The translations under genes and the position numbers were made by a program. The notes below the pieces were generated by a model. That model worked only from the letters and a program-made list of their open reading frames with translations. It was not told where the DNA came from and searched no databases. This document shows, piece after piece, positions 16,271 through 25,091 of a DNA stretch of 64,000 bases. How positions within the stretch are numbered: position 1 is the first letter of the stretch; every line of letters begins with the position of its first letter. Source of the DNA: JAAYJT01 sp037445555 (GTDB taxonomy: Bacteria; Bacteroidota; Bacteroidia; Bacteroidales; JAAYJT01); the NCBI GenBank assembly GCA_037445555.1, contig JBBIKG010000004.1:1-64000 (forward strand). The letters run 5' to 3'.

Positions 16271-17101
16271 CTAAAGGGTTACTGTGTCTTTTACCTTAAA
16301 CCCTTTGGCGCCACGCTCAATGGTGCAGGCCAACGTGTAATGGTCATGTTCGAAAAACAATATGTATTGCCTTTCGGCGGCTTCGTTTAGCAGGGCTTCT
16401 TTTTCGTCGAGAGACACCAAAGGCAAAATATCATAGCTCATAATATAGGGAAGAGGAAGATGGGCTGTGGTAGGTAGGAGATCAGACGTATAAACCAGGG
16501 TTGTTGTATTGTATCGGATAAAAGGGATGGCCTGACCCTGGGTATGTCCATGGCAGAGGCGCACATCAAATCCAGGAAAAAGCTCGCCATCGCAGTTGAA
16601 TAGCCTAAGTACACCATGTTCAGCCAAAGGAAGAAGGTTTTCGGGCAGATAGGATGGCTTTTCGCGCTTGTTGGGATGTATAGCCCACTCCCATTGCTGA
16701 CGACTTACGTGGTAGGTGGCATTTTTGAAAGCAGGCACGAGACCTTGAGCACTGTCAATCATGACACCGCCTCCGCAGTGGTCAAAATGAAGGTGTGATA
16801 GAAAAACATCCGTGATGTCGTCCTTGTGGTAGCCCAGCCGGTGTAGAGACTTTTGCAAGTTATTCTCCTGGTCATCCAGCCTGAAAAGGGTCTGGTGCCT
16901 TTCCCTGTTTTTCTCACCCATTCCATTGTTGACCAGAATGCGCCTGTTCCCGTCAACAATCAGCAGGCTTCGCATGCTAAGCGTTATCAAGTTATCTTCA
17001 TCAGACGGGTACACCTTACTCCAGAGAATTTTTGGCACTACTCCGAACATGGCACCGCCATCCAGTTTAAAGGAGCCTGTCTCTACAGGAAATATTTTCA
17101 T
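16271..17101 (-). CDS. Metallo-beta-lactamase-fold hydrolase
   Basis: 276 residues. The zinc signature HLHFDHCGGGV (HxHxDH) is intact, with later ligands in LCHGHTQGQA and the C-terminal FEHDHYTLAC. The N-terminus (GSFKLDGGAMFGVVP) and the region around YTSDLLPTTAHLPLPY match the branch of quorum-quenching-like and general MBL hydrolases that act on lactones or esters. There is no signal peptide, so it is cytoplasmic. It is the last gene of the ptb-buk run, 41 bases after the CYTH gene. A perfect palindrome lies 5 bases before the start codon. Substrate not inferable. Confidence 0.85.
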   Translation of the reverse strand: MKIFPVETGSFKLDGGAMFGVVPKILWSKVYPSDEDNLITLSMRSLLIVDGNRRILVNNGMGEKNRERHQTLFRLDDQENNLQKSLHRLGYHKDDITDVFLSHLHFDHCGGGVMIDSAQGLVPAFKNATYHVSRQQWEWAIHPNKREKPSYLPENLLPLAEHGVLRLFNCDGELFPGFDVRLCHGHTQGQAIPFIRYNTTTLVYTSDLLPTTAHLPLPYIMSYDILPLVSLDEKEALLNEAAERQYILFFEHDHYTLACTIERGAKGFKVKDTVTL

Positions 17102-17106
17102 TCAAC

Positions 17107-17124
17107 ATGTTTATCAATAAACAT
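17107..17124. promoter_or_regulatory. 18-bp palindrome before the MBL gene
   Basis: ATGTTTAT-CA-ATAAACAT: two perfect 8-base arms around a 2-base centre, 5 bases upstream of the MBL start codon. The shape fits a dimeric repressor operator better than a terminator (no GC core, centre too short to loop). No second copy was noticed in the window. Confidence 0.35.
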
Positions 17125-17142
17125 ATACCTGGTCTGCGAGGT

Positions 17143-17688
17143 TCATTCTGCAACACGGCTTGCCCCGGCAACCTGTTTTTCAAGCAACAGGTCGCTGTAT
17201 GATTTGGATACAAAATCGTCCGGTGTCAGTTCAAAAAACCGGACATAATGCAGGCACTGGGCTTGGAGTTCGTCGGTACATAGCTGATTCAATTCATCAA
17301 TAACTTCCACTTCAATAAACTGCCCAAGACTATTTACCTCATCGAAATGGAATTTAACATTCCCCAAGAAGTAAATTCGCCGACGTTTCTCAACTACAAC
17401 CAACACTCCTAATGAACGTGTGAGTATCGCCCTCAGGGTGTCATCAGCCGGGGCTTTATAAAGAAGCACATTGGAGAGTTTTGCCCCGTTGATATCGGGG
17501 CGCAGATAGTGGATCAAGGCTTGTTCAATACTTCCTTCACGCAGCTTTAGCCTGCCCTGAGCCACTTTAAAATAGGTGTCGGTCTGAAAATCTTCCCCTA
17601 TGAACTGCGCACTCAGAGTCTGTAGCTTTTCCTCGTAGGCCGAAGCATCTGCTACCCTGGCCTTAAACTCAAAATTGCGGACAATCAT
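17143..17688 (-). CDS. CYTH-domain protein (class IV adenylate cyclase-like branch)
   Basis: 181 residues from ATG 17688 (MIVRNFEFKARV). The open frame is longer upstream but overlaps the CsaA-like gene there. The strand pattern is clear: NFEFKARV (ExK-type N-terminal strand), DTYFKVAQGRLKLREG, a substrate-arm strand IHYLRP, VVEKRRRIYFLGNVKFHFDEV and the acidic strand GQFIEVEVID, ending with KSYSDLLLEK. The DTYF...GRLKLRE arrangement is that of the CyaB/thiamine-triphosphatase-like branch, distinct from the short EIERKFL protein at 4.4-4.9 kb. Likely cuts a triphosphate substrate; cyclase activity is possible but unproven. It starts 10 bases after the CsaA-like gene. Confidence 0.88.
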   Translation of the reverse strand: MIVRNFEFKARVADASAYEEKLQTLSAQFIGEDFQTDTYFKVAQGRLKLREGSIEQALIHYLRPDINGAKLSNVLLYKAPADDTLRAILTRSLGVLVVVEKRRRIYFLGNVKFHFDEVNSLGQFIEVEVIDELNQLCTDELQAQCLHYVRFFELTPDDFVSKSYSDLLLEKQVAGASRVAE

Positions 17689-17698
17689 ACCCTTTAAA

Positions 17699-18046
17699 TT
17701 AATAGAGCCGGCCTCCTGGTGGAACTTGCCGATCTGGTGCCAAAAGCACACAATGCCCGTTTACATCCGGAACTCCCAGAGTTAGAACTTCAGAAATTGC
17801 TTTTCCGATTTGTCGTGGAGGAAAGTTTACGACGCAAATAACCTGTTTACCAATAAGTTGTGATGGTTGATAGTGTGTGGTGAGCTGTGCGATTGATTTT
17901 TTTATCCCGATAGCCTCTCCCAGGTTAATCTGCAGTTTGTAGGAAGGATTTTTTGCTTCAGGATACTCCTGAACATCTGATATGGTGCCCACTCGAATGT
18001 CGAGTCTATCGAGATCAGCAAACGAAGCTAATTCTAGGCTTATCAT
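17699..18046 (-). CDS. CsaA-like tRNA-binding-domain protein
   Basis: 115 residues consisting of a single EMAP/Trbp111-type OB fold: FADLDRLDIRVGTI at the start, YKLQINLGE, the SAQLTTHY-equivalent IAQLTTHYQPSQLIGKQVICVVNFPPRQI and the ending VLLAPDRQVPPGGRLY. Stand-alone proteins of this type bind tRNA as dimers, and CsaA of Bacillus also acts as an export chaperone. The ATG overlaps the buk stop codon by 4 bases, which points to translational coupling with butyrate kinase, an unexpected partner. Confidence 0.92.
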   Translation of the reverse strand: MISLELASFADLDRLDIRVGTISDVQEYPEAKNPSYKLQINLGEAIGIKKSIAQLTTHYQPSQLIGKQVICVVNFPPRQIGKAISEVLTLGVPDVNGHCVLLAPDRQVPPGGRLY

Positions 18047-19119
18047 TTGTATTCCTTCACTTCCACTTCACCTTTTAGCACCATTAAGCCATTCATAGCC
18101 AGTGCACGCATTTCGTCCTCGCCAGGGTACACGTACACAGGTGCAATGCGATGTACGCGCTCCATGATGCGGTTCACAAACCAGGTGCTGCGGGCAATGC
18201 CGCCGGTGATCAGTATGGCGTCTATTTGTCCGAACAGCACAGTGGACATGGCCCCAACATATTTTGCCACCTGGTAGGCCATTGCTTCAAAAATCAGTGT
18301 GGCTTTTGGGTCGCCGGCTTCTACGCGCATCTCTACATCGTAGGCACTGTTGGTGCCGAGATGAGCTACCAGGCCCCCTTCGCCTACTATCATCTTCAGG
18401 AGTTGTTTTTCGGAATATTTTCCACTAAAGCAGGCTCTTATTAGATCAGCAGTAGGGAGAGTCCCGCTTCGTTCGGGCGAAAATGGGCCTTCGCCATCCA
18501 ACCCCTGATTTACATCTATGACCTTGCCTTTATTGTGTGCACCGATTGTGATTCCTCCTCCGAGATGTACGACAATCAGGTTGAGGTCTTCGTAGGCGCG
18601 CATGATGGATTTTGCGTGATTGCGCGCCACTGCTTTCTGGTTGAGTGCATGGAAGATAGAAACACGCCTGAAGGCAGGGTGGCCTGAAATCCGGGCAATA
18701 TCCTGAAGTTCATCCACCACGACTGGGTCGGCTATATAAGCCTTGGCGTCGGGAAGTGAGCGGGCTATGTCGTCGGCAATGAGGCCTCCAAGATTACTAG
18801 CATGTTCACCCATCGGGCTGTTTCGCAGGTCAGTTTTCATTGGCTCATTTACCGCATACACACCTGAAGTTATTGGCTTTAACAGGCCTCCGCGCCCAAC
18901 TACCGCTCTAATCAGTTCCAGGTGTATTTTCGCCGCTTCGAGCTCGTTGTATATAATATCTTTCCGATATTGATACTGGTCGGTAATTTTCTCGAATGCG
19001 GCCAGATCCTCAGCTGAGTGGCTGATGTTTTTGACCAGTAACGGTGCGGTTCCGGCAAATACGGCAATTTTGGTCGATGTCGATCCGGGATTGATAGTTA
19101 ATATATGATAATCTTCCAT
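18043..19119 (-). CDS. buk: Butyrate kinase
   Basis: 358 residues from ATG 19119; a GTG two codons upstream is less likely. ASKHA-fold acyl kinase: ILTINPGSTSTKIAVF (phosphate 1 motif), VHLGGGITIGAHNKGKVIDVNQGLDGEGPFSPERSG (adenosine and acyl binding) and ILITGGIARS near the C-terminus. The DGEGPFSPERSG stretch separates butyrate from acetate kinases. It converts butyryl phosphate and ADP to butyrate and ATP, the last energy-yielding step of butyrate fermentation or, reversed, butyrate activation. It lies 22 bases after ptb. Confidence 0.95.
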   Translation of the reverse strand: MEDYHILTINPGSTSTKIAVFAGTAPLLVKNISHSAEDLAAFEKITDQYQYRKDIIYNELEAAKIHLELIRAVVGRGGLLKPITSGVYAVNEPMKTDLRNSPMGEHASNLGGLIADDIARSLPDAKAYIADPVVVDELQDIARISGHPAFRRVSIFHALNQKAVARNHAKSIMRAYEDLNLIVVHLGGGITIGAHNKGKVIDVNQGLDGEGPFSPERSGTLPTADLIRACFSGKYSEKQLLKMIVGEGGLVAHLGTNSAYDVEMRVEAGDPKATLIFEAMAYQVAKYVGAMSTVLFGQIDAILITGGIARSTWFVNRIMERVHRIAPVYVYPGEDEMRALAMNGLMVLKGEVEVKEYK

Positions 19120-19141
19120 GGGCACAACCGGTGAAAATAAA

Positions 19142-20038
19142 TTAACTTATGGCAGCAGCCAGGGCAATCGACATGAGCTTGCTCTTTTCGCTGTCTGCGC
19201 GTGAGGTAAGCACAACAGGCACGGCTGCGCCCATAATGACAGCCGCCGTAGTGGCGCCGCCCAGGAAATTAAGTGCCTTATACAAAACGTTGCCACTGTT
19301 GATGTCGGGTGTCACAATCAGGTCAACATCACCGGCCACTTCGCTAACAATGCCTTTATGATGCGCCGATTCTGCCGACACTGCATTATCAAGCGCAAGG
19401 GGGCCATCAATGAGGCATCCTTTAATCTGCTTGCGTTTGTTCATCTGGGTGAGCATGGCGGCATGTACCGTAGCTTCCATTTTTGAATTTACCGTTTCAA
19501 CAGCCCCTATGATAGCTACTTTGGGTTCTTTTACGCCCAGTCTGTGAAACACTTCGATGGCATTTTGAATGATGCTTATCTTTTCATCAAACTCCGGGGC
19601 AACATTCATTGCTGCATCAGTTACCCCAAGCAACTTATGATAGAACGGACTCTCAAATAAAGCTACATGGCTGAGCGTGGCACCTTTTCTCAGGCCGTTT
19701 TCTTTATCGAGCACAGCCTTCATCAATGGCCCGGTGCCCACCAGACCTTTCATAAGAATGTTTGCTCGCCCCTGGCGAATCAGCGATACAGCCTCCACAG
19801 ACGCCCTGTAAGGGTCAGCAATATCGATGATTTCGACCTGGCTTATGTCAAATCCTATCTTTTGGCAAACCTGCTCAATGGCTTTGCGCTCGCCTATCAA
19901 AATGGGTTCGGCAATGTTTTCCTGCTTTGCCATCATGATGGCATCAAGCACATGCAGGTCAGCGGCGGCGGCAACTACAATTCGTTTGACCCCTTTTTCT
20001 CTAGCCAGCTCAAGCAGAGTATCGAGTGTTTTTAACAT
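19142..20038 (-). CDS. ptb: Phosphate butyryltransferase
   Basis: 298 residues of the phosphate acetyl/butyryltransferase family: RIVVAAAADLHVLDAI, ILIGERKAIE, ANILMKGLVGTGPLMKAVL and the C-terminal DLIVTPDINSGNVLYKALNFLGGATTAAVIMGAAVPVVLTSRAD. The length fits Ptb rather than the longer Pta. It exchanges CoA for phosphate on butyryl-CoA, supplying butyryl phosphate to butyrate kinase encoded next. First gene of a probable five-gene unit with buk, csaA-like, CYTH and MBL genes. Confidence 0.94.
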   Translation of the reverse strand: MLKTLDTLLELAREKGVKRIVVAAAADLHVLDAIMMAKQENIAEPILIGERKAIEQVCQKIGFDISQVEIIDIADPYRASVEAVSLIRQGRANILMKGLVGTGPLMKAVLDKENGLRKGATLSHVALFESPFYHKLLGVTDAAMNVAPEFDEKISIIQNAIEVFHRLGVKEPKVAIIGAVETVNSKMEATVHAAMLTQMNKRKQIKGCLIDGPLALDNAVSAESAHHKGIVSEVAGDVDLIVTPDINSGNVLYKALNFLGGATTAAVIMGAAVPVVLTSRADSEKSKLMSIALAAAIS

Positions 20039-20151
20039 TACAGTATTGGTTTATAATGGGTTATTAAAATGATTATTATCACGCAAGTTAGAGAAAAAAG
20101 CGAAACAACAGAATGTAATCCCAAAAAATCAACCCTGTTCTTTGCCATTAC

Positions 20152-21423
20152 CTATTGGGTATAATACTCAAGCATCCGGGTAATGGATCTGCGGCAAACA
20201 GGGCAAAATGCATCAAAAATAATTGACTTCATTGTGCAATCCATAAACGGCCTGTACACTCCTTTGGCGGTGTAGCCTCCGCCTTCAAAGACTCCAACGG
20301 TATTATAATGGTAGGTTGTGTCGGCAGGGGTTGGAATAGGTGTATCGGGCCTCAAAATATCTTTCCACTTACTGCTGAATCCGACCAGTGTAGTCAGGTT
20401 GGGTTCCCAGGGTTCAACAGTTAAGTCGTAATAATCCACATAGGCTACTTCGCTGTTGTAGTATTCATCACCCAAGGCGGCAAAAGAATGTCCAAACTCA
20501 TGAATGAAGACATAGTCTGATTTTGAATGATCGCTCGTAGTTACAGCATAATAATTGTAAATGCCCCCGCCTCCGTACTTCGAGGTGTTTACAAGGATAA
20601 CTATCTGGTCGCAAGGAGCATTGGCCGCCAAATTGCGCACCCGCTTCACATCCATGGTCATCAGATAACGTTCTGATCCAAAGGTGTAAAAATTGGAATT
20701 CAAACTCGTGTTTTTCCATAAATTTTGTCCGGGGATATCCGTTCCCGAATCTATGCTTGGGGCCATGACAGCGCGAATATTGATCTTGCCGTCAAACCCT
20801 GAAAAAGCCACGCTGTTTTTGATATATCCGGCAAATCGTTCACAGTCATTCTTAAATTTCTGCATTTCGGCTGCCGTATATCCTTCTGGAAGAAAAACAA
20901 TGTCAAGGCCTTTGTCCACCGGAGCGGGGGTGTTGACATCAATCACAGGGAATATAGCTTTTTTTTCACGCGAAATGAAAATGCTCGCCGGATCAACGAC
21001 GTACTCAAAGAGTTTATTCCAGCGGTTTTGCCTGTCGCGACTGTAAAATACAACACTTGCCGGTTTGCGCGGATACGGAAAGAGGATCGTTTCGCCAAAC
21101 GATCGCCATGTAAGTTTGGCCTCGTCGGTGGTCTGCCATTCGTTGAATAGCGAACAATGATGATAGGAGTAGATAACTTTTCCGGAGGCTGCATCGCAAA
21201 CCTCGAATTTATGCTTTCCGTAATCAAAGGGGTCGGTAAGGTTAATTCTTGACCCTGCCCAGGGGCCTTCTTCTATAAGTTCATCCACAGATATGATCTC
21301 AGTCTGATAGTTGCCGGTTCGAAAATAATCGAACCGTAAAGTAGCACCGGTAAACGATTCGTCGAAACCAGCCTGGGCGCTTATGACAAAAAAGCTGGCA
21401 AGAATAAAAAGAATTTTCCTCAT
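20152..21423 (-). CDS. Secreted M64-family metallopeptidase
   Basis: 423 residues from ATG 21423 (MRKILFILASFFVISAQA, a good signal peptide); the open frame continues 20 codons upstream without signal character. The zinc-binding motif HEFGHSFAALGDEY (HExxHxxxxxxD, about residues 308-320) is that of the M64 (IgA peptidase-like) family, together with the N-terminal beta-domain typical of Bacteroidota members (LRFDYFRTGN) and the IVFLPEGYT strand. The C-terminal FCPVCRRSI has two cysteines. No T9SS sorting domain is visible, so the protein is probably periplasmic or freely secreted. Substrate unknown. Confidence 0.9.
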   Translation of the reverse strand: MRKILFILASFFVISAQAGFDESFTGATLRFDYFRTGNYQTEIISVDELIEEGPWAGSRINLTDPFDYGKHKFEVCDAASGKVIYSYHHCSLFNEWQTTDEAKLTWRSFGETILFPYPRKPASVVFYSRDRQNRWNKLFEYVVDPASIFISREKKAIFPVIDVNTPAPVDKGLDIVFLPEGYTAAEMQKFKNDCERFAGYIKNSVAFSGFDGKINIRAVMAPSIDSGTDIPGQNLWKNTSLNSNFYTFGSERYLMTMDVKRVRNLAANAPCDQIVILVNTSKYGGGGIYNYYAVTTSDHSKSDYVFIHEFGHSFAALGDEYYNSEVAYVDYYDLTVEPWEPNLTTLVGFSSKWKDILRPDTPIPTPADTTYHYNTVGVFEGGGYTAKGVYRPFMDCTMKSIIFDAFCPVCRRSITRMLEYYTQ

Positions 21424-21600
21424 GGCGATGGTTGATTTACAGAGTGGTGAAATTACCAAAAATGAACCAAACGGCGAGCACAACTTGGGATTAATCCATG
21501 CATAATCCGATATTGACGCACAATCACTAAAGGTTAATGATGTGCGATTGGTTGAGAAATGCTAATTTCGTATAGTCATACGCATTTAAATTCACCTGAT

Positions 21601-22959
21601 ATGCAGTTTACACTTACCCGCGATTACCTTGATGCCGTAGCCAATGCGGTGGAGAAGCAGGATCAGCAGTTCTTGAGGCAATTGCTGGATGACCTTTATC
21701 CTGCGGATATTGCCGAAATCCTTGAAGAGCTTGATTTTGAGGAGGCGAGGTTTTTGCTGTCGCTGCTTGGCGAGGAGGAAGCGGCAGAGGTGCTGATGGA
21801 GCTGGAAGAGGATATACGTGAAGAGCTGCTTGCAAACATATCATCCGAAGAAATTGCCCGGCGCTATGTGGATAATCTCGACTCGGACGATGCGGCTGAC
21901 CTTATCTCTGAACTACCCCAAACTATGCGATCCGAAGTGCTTTCGCATGTTGAGGATGCCGAACAGGCGGCAAATATTGCCGACCTGCTTGCCTATCCTG
22001 AAGATTCAGCAGGTGGCCTGATGGCCAAAGAACTTATAAAGGCGAATATTTTGTGGTCAGTCAATACCTGCCTGCGCGAAGTTCGAAAGCAGGCCGAAGA
22101 TATCGATCAGTTCTTCTATGTGTATGTGGTCAATGACCGCGATATCCTGCAAGGCACACTCTCACTGAAGCGCCTGATGCTTGCCCCCTCAAAAGCCCGT
22201 GTTGCTGACATCTATGATCCCGACATCCACTCCGTAAATGCTGCTGTTCCCGCCGATGAGGTGGCCGTGATCATGAAAAAATACGACCTGGTAGTACTTC
22301 CGGTGGTGGACGATTTGGGCCGGTTGCTTGGGCGCATCACTATCGACGATGTGGTGGATGTGATAAAAGACGAAGCCGACAAGGACTATCAGCTCATGTC
22401 GGGTATCTCGCAAAACGTAGAAACAACCGATACGGTATGGCTGCTATCGCGGGCACGCTTACCCTGGCTGGTGATTGCACTGTTTGGTGGAGTAATCGGC
22501 TCGCGGGTAATCAGCAACTACGAGCCACAAATAAAAATTTATCCCGAGATGGCGTTTTTCATGCCACTCATTGCCGCCATGGGAGGCAATGTGGGAGTTC
22601 AGAGTTCGGCACTCGTGGTGCAGGGGCTTGCCAACGACAGCCTAAGCCGTGACGGGATACTCCCTAAGCTGTTTAAGGAATTTTCCGTTGGTTTGCTCAA
22701 TGCCTTTGTGTGTGCATCGCTACTGCTTGCCTACAACGTGATATTTGATCATCCCATGGCCCTCAGCCTGACCGTAAGCATCGCACTGACGGCTGTGATA
22801 ATTTTCGCAGCCATTTTTGGCACTTTTGTGCCTCTGATGCTCAACAAGCTTAACGTTGACCCTGCACTTGCTACCGGCCCTTTTATCACCACCTCTAACG
22901 ATATAATTGGCCTGTTTCTATACTTCCTGATCGGGAGGATGATGTTCGGGTTATTTTAG
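21601..22959 (+). CDS. mgtE: MgtE-family Mg2+ transporter
   Basis: 452 residues from ATG 21601 (MQFTLTRDYL); an upstream ATG at 21559 would add 14 residues of atypical sequence. The order is that of MgtE: an N-domain of acidic helical repeats (DLYPADIAEILEEL, LDSDDAADLISEL), two CBS domains (GTLSLKRLML, LVVLPVVDDLGRLLGRITIDDVVDVI) and five TM helices holding the pore signature MGGNVGVQSSALVVQG and FITTSNDIIGLFLYF. The N and CBS domains gate the channel according to cytoplasmic Mg2+. Single gene, divergent from the M64 gene. Confidence 0.95.
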   Translation: MQFTLTRDYLDAVANAVEKQDQQFLRQLLDDLYPADIAEILEELDFEEARFLLSLLGEEEAAEVLMELEEDIREELLANISSEEIARRYVDNLDSDDAADLISELPQTMRSEVLSHVEDAEQAANIADLLAYPEDSAGGLMAKELIKANILWSVNTCLREVRKQAEDIDQFFYVYVVNDRDILQGTLSLKRLMLAPSKARVADIYDPDIHSVNAAVPADEVAVIMKKYDLVVLPVVDDLGRLLGRITIDDVVDVIKDEADKDYQLMSGISQNVETTDTVWLLSRARLPWLVIALFGGVIGSRVISNYEPQIKIYPEMAFFMPLIAAMGGNVGVQSSALVVQGLANDSLSRDGILPKLFKEFSVGLLNAFVCASLLLAYNVIFDHPMALSLTVSIALTAVIIFAAIFGTFVPLMLNKLNVDPALATGPFITTSNDIIGLFLYFLIGRMMFGLF

Positions 22960-23130
22960 CGCCCGACGGATAATGTTTAGAAGTGGATTACGTAATAGTG
23001 CCTGTTTGTATAACCATTTGCCAATCGCCTTTTACTGGTAATGACTTCGACTACTTTGAGAAAGTCTGATGTGAATTCAGCCAGCCGGATAGCTCTTCAA
23101 TTGCAGAAAAAAGTTTCCAAGAAAAGTTGC

Positions 23131-24999
23131 TTATCGCTTCAAAATTTTTTGAACCCGGGTGCCCGTCTGGGTATTTATCCTGAGAATATAAAATCCCGGG
23201 AGAAGCGCTTCCGTATTCAACTGAAGAGTCTGACATCTTATCGGCTGATTTTGAGAATACACCATACTACCGTTGGAATTGAAAATTTCCACGGTTTTCA
23301 CATCAGCGGGTTCAGCCAGGGTGATATTCAGTTCCCCGTCGAAAGGATTCGGAAACACATCCAGTTCAGTGCGGTCAGGCGTGCGGGTTGCTGTCAGCAT
23401 GGATTTTTGAACAACCACTGTATCGCTCTTCGTATAGAAACCATTGCTGAGCTGGAGGACAAATTTAACTGCTGTTCCGACAGGCGTGCCAGGCGTAAGT
23501 GTGAAGGCAATCGAATCGCGGACACTTTGTAAAAGCCTGAGATTGCTGTAGTTACGCGGTACGCCTGTTGAGCCTGCTGACATTCCGAGGGCTTGCAGCG
23601 ACACTGTAAAATTACCACCTTCCTGAAAGCCAAGTCTTTGAAGGTCATAAGCCACATAGCCCTGGTTACCGGTGAGGTTGGGGTTGGCGGCAGGAGTAAG
23701 TCTGGAATGCCTGAGGCTAAAGAAGCCGGCCATGAGGCTTTGAAGCATATTTTCCTGGCACAGGGGAATGATGCGGCTTTGCAAAGGCCAAAAGCCGTCG
23801 TTGTTGGTGCCTATCTCGGGGGTATAGGCATACATTTTTTGTTTTGAGGTTTGTTCGCCATACATCCAGTCGTCGCTGCTGCCATTGGTTTGGTAAATGG
23901 TAGTGCTCGAGGGACCGAATCTGTAATAATTTTCGGTGGTCATCAGGCTGGCGTGCGTGCTGAAGATGAGATCGTCGGGGGTGCCGGCAAACTGGTAGCC
24001 CCAGGGGTAAAGTAAAAGGTTAGAATAGCTGTGGTAATTCAGCACGATGGTGAAAGGGATGGATTCGCACAGCTGTTTTATCATCTGGGTTTCGGGTTCA
24101 GAAAATGGGCCCGGACCGCGATAGCTTTCGGAAGTGGCTTGAGCAGAGGAGCCTATATTGTTGTAGCCCCACTGGAAACCAAAATTGCGATTGAGATCGA
24201 CTCCGAATACAGTTTCGCTGATGGCACGGCGGTTTTTGCGCCACATGCCCCCGCCCTTGGGGCTTATCTGTTGGTTGTAGATATATCCGTCGGGGTTGAC
24301 AACCGGAACAAAATATAATTCGGCGTTGTCGATCAAATACTTTATTTCAGGCTTCTTCGGATAATTTTCGAGTAGAAAATACATGAAATACAGCAAGTGC
24401 TGCATAGTGATGGGTTCGCGGGCATGCGTGAGGCCAGTGTACAGCACTTTGGGCTTTTGCTCCTGATATTTTGACGGGTCGCTTGAGATACGCACCATAT
24501 ACACAGGGCGGCCTTCATGGGTTACAATGGTGCTGCTCACCGGATAGCGTGCCGTAATCAAGGAAGGGTATTTGGCGCGAAGCCTGTCAAGATGTTCCAA
24601 AAATTCGTCGTACGTGCAGAAGCCGCCCATCGACCCGAAATCGAATCCTGCCGGTATGGGATAGGCGGTATTGAGTTTTATACTGGTTTTCAGATCAAGC
24701 CGTGTGGCTTCCTGTCTTGCACGTGTAACGTAATACTCCGTCATGTCTTTAACCACGATGCGGTAGGTATAGCCAAGCATATCCAGAATTTGCAGGTCAG
24801 ACTGAGGCAAGATGACTGAGATGCTATCTGATTGAAAATCTGCTCCTTCGAGGTCAATATCTGCCAGAGCAAGGGAAACAATATCTGTGAAGCCCGCTGC
24901 AATTTTTACACGCGAGTAGATTGGCTGAGCCACTGCCGAACTTATAGCCCAGCCAAACACAATAAACACGACCAGTGTTATTCTGAGTCTGGCAGACAC
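23131..24999 (-). CDS. T9SS-secreted M14 zinc carboxypeptidase
   Basis: 622 residues starting with GTG at 24999. The signal peptide ends about SSAVAQ. The catalytic domain (~120-430) has zinc ligands H192 and E195 (THAREP), H323 (NYHSY), the substrate-binding VDLNRNF and the catalytic Glu395 (TPEIG). A beta-sandwich follows and the last ~75 residues are a T9SS sorting domain (ELDVFPNPFDGEL ... LLPGFYILRI ... KILKR). The enzyme is thus exported to the surface or medium, where it trims C-terminal residues from peptides. It is preceded by a consensus promoter. Confidence 0.94.
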   Translation of the reverse strand: MSARLRITLVVFIVFGWAISSAVAQPIYSRVKIAAGFTDIVSLALADIDLEGADFQSDSISVILPQSDLQILDMLGYTYRIVVKDMTEYYVTRARQEATRLDLKTSIKLNTAYPIPAGFDFGSMGGFCTYDEFLEHLDRLRAKYPSLITARYPVSSTIVTHEGRPVYMVRISSDPSKYQEQKPKVLYTGLTHAREPITMQHLLYFMYFLLENYPKKPEIKYLIDNAELYFVPVVNPDGYIYNQQISPKGGGMWRKNRRAISETVFGVDLNRNFGFQWGYNNIGSSAQATSESYRGPGPFSEPETQMIKQLCESIPFTIVLNYHSYSNLLLYPWGYQFAGTPDDLIFSTHASLMTTENYYRFGPSSTTIYQTNGSSDDWMYGEQTSKQKMYAYTPEIGTNNDGFWPLQSRIIPLCQENMLQSLMAGFFSLRHSRLTPAANPNLTGNQGYVAYDLQRLGFQEGGNFTVSLQALGMSAGSTGVPRNYSNLRLLQSVRDSIAFTLTPGTPVGTAVKFVLQLSNGFYTKSDTVVVQKSMLTATRTPDRTELDVFPNPFDGELNITLAEPADVKTVEIFNSNGSMVYSQNQPIRCQTLQLNTEALLPGFYILRINTQTGTRVQKILKR

Positions 25000-25045
25000 G
25001 TTTGTTAAATAAAAAGGATTCCCCTAAAGATCTTCTAACCTGTGG

Positions 25046-25078
25046 CAAATGTAGGTAATTATTTAAGATAAAGACAAA
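25046..25078 (-). promoter_or_regulatory. Promoter of the M14 carboxypeptidase gene
   Basis: TTTG (25075-25078), a 21-base spacer and a perfect TACATTTG (25046-25053) on the minus strand, about 46 bases before the GTG start. It lies just after the gldD stop codon, so the peptidase can be expressed separately from gldD. Confidence 0.65.
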
Positions 25079-25091
25079 AAGGGGGAATTTT

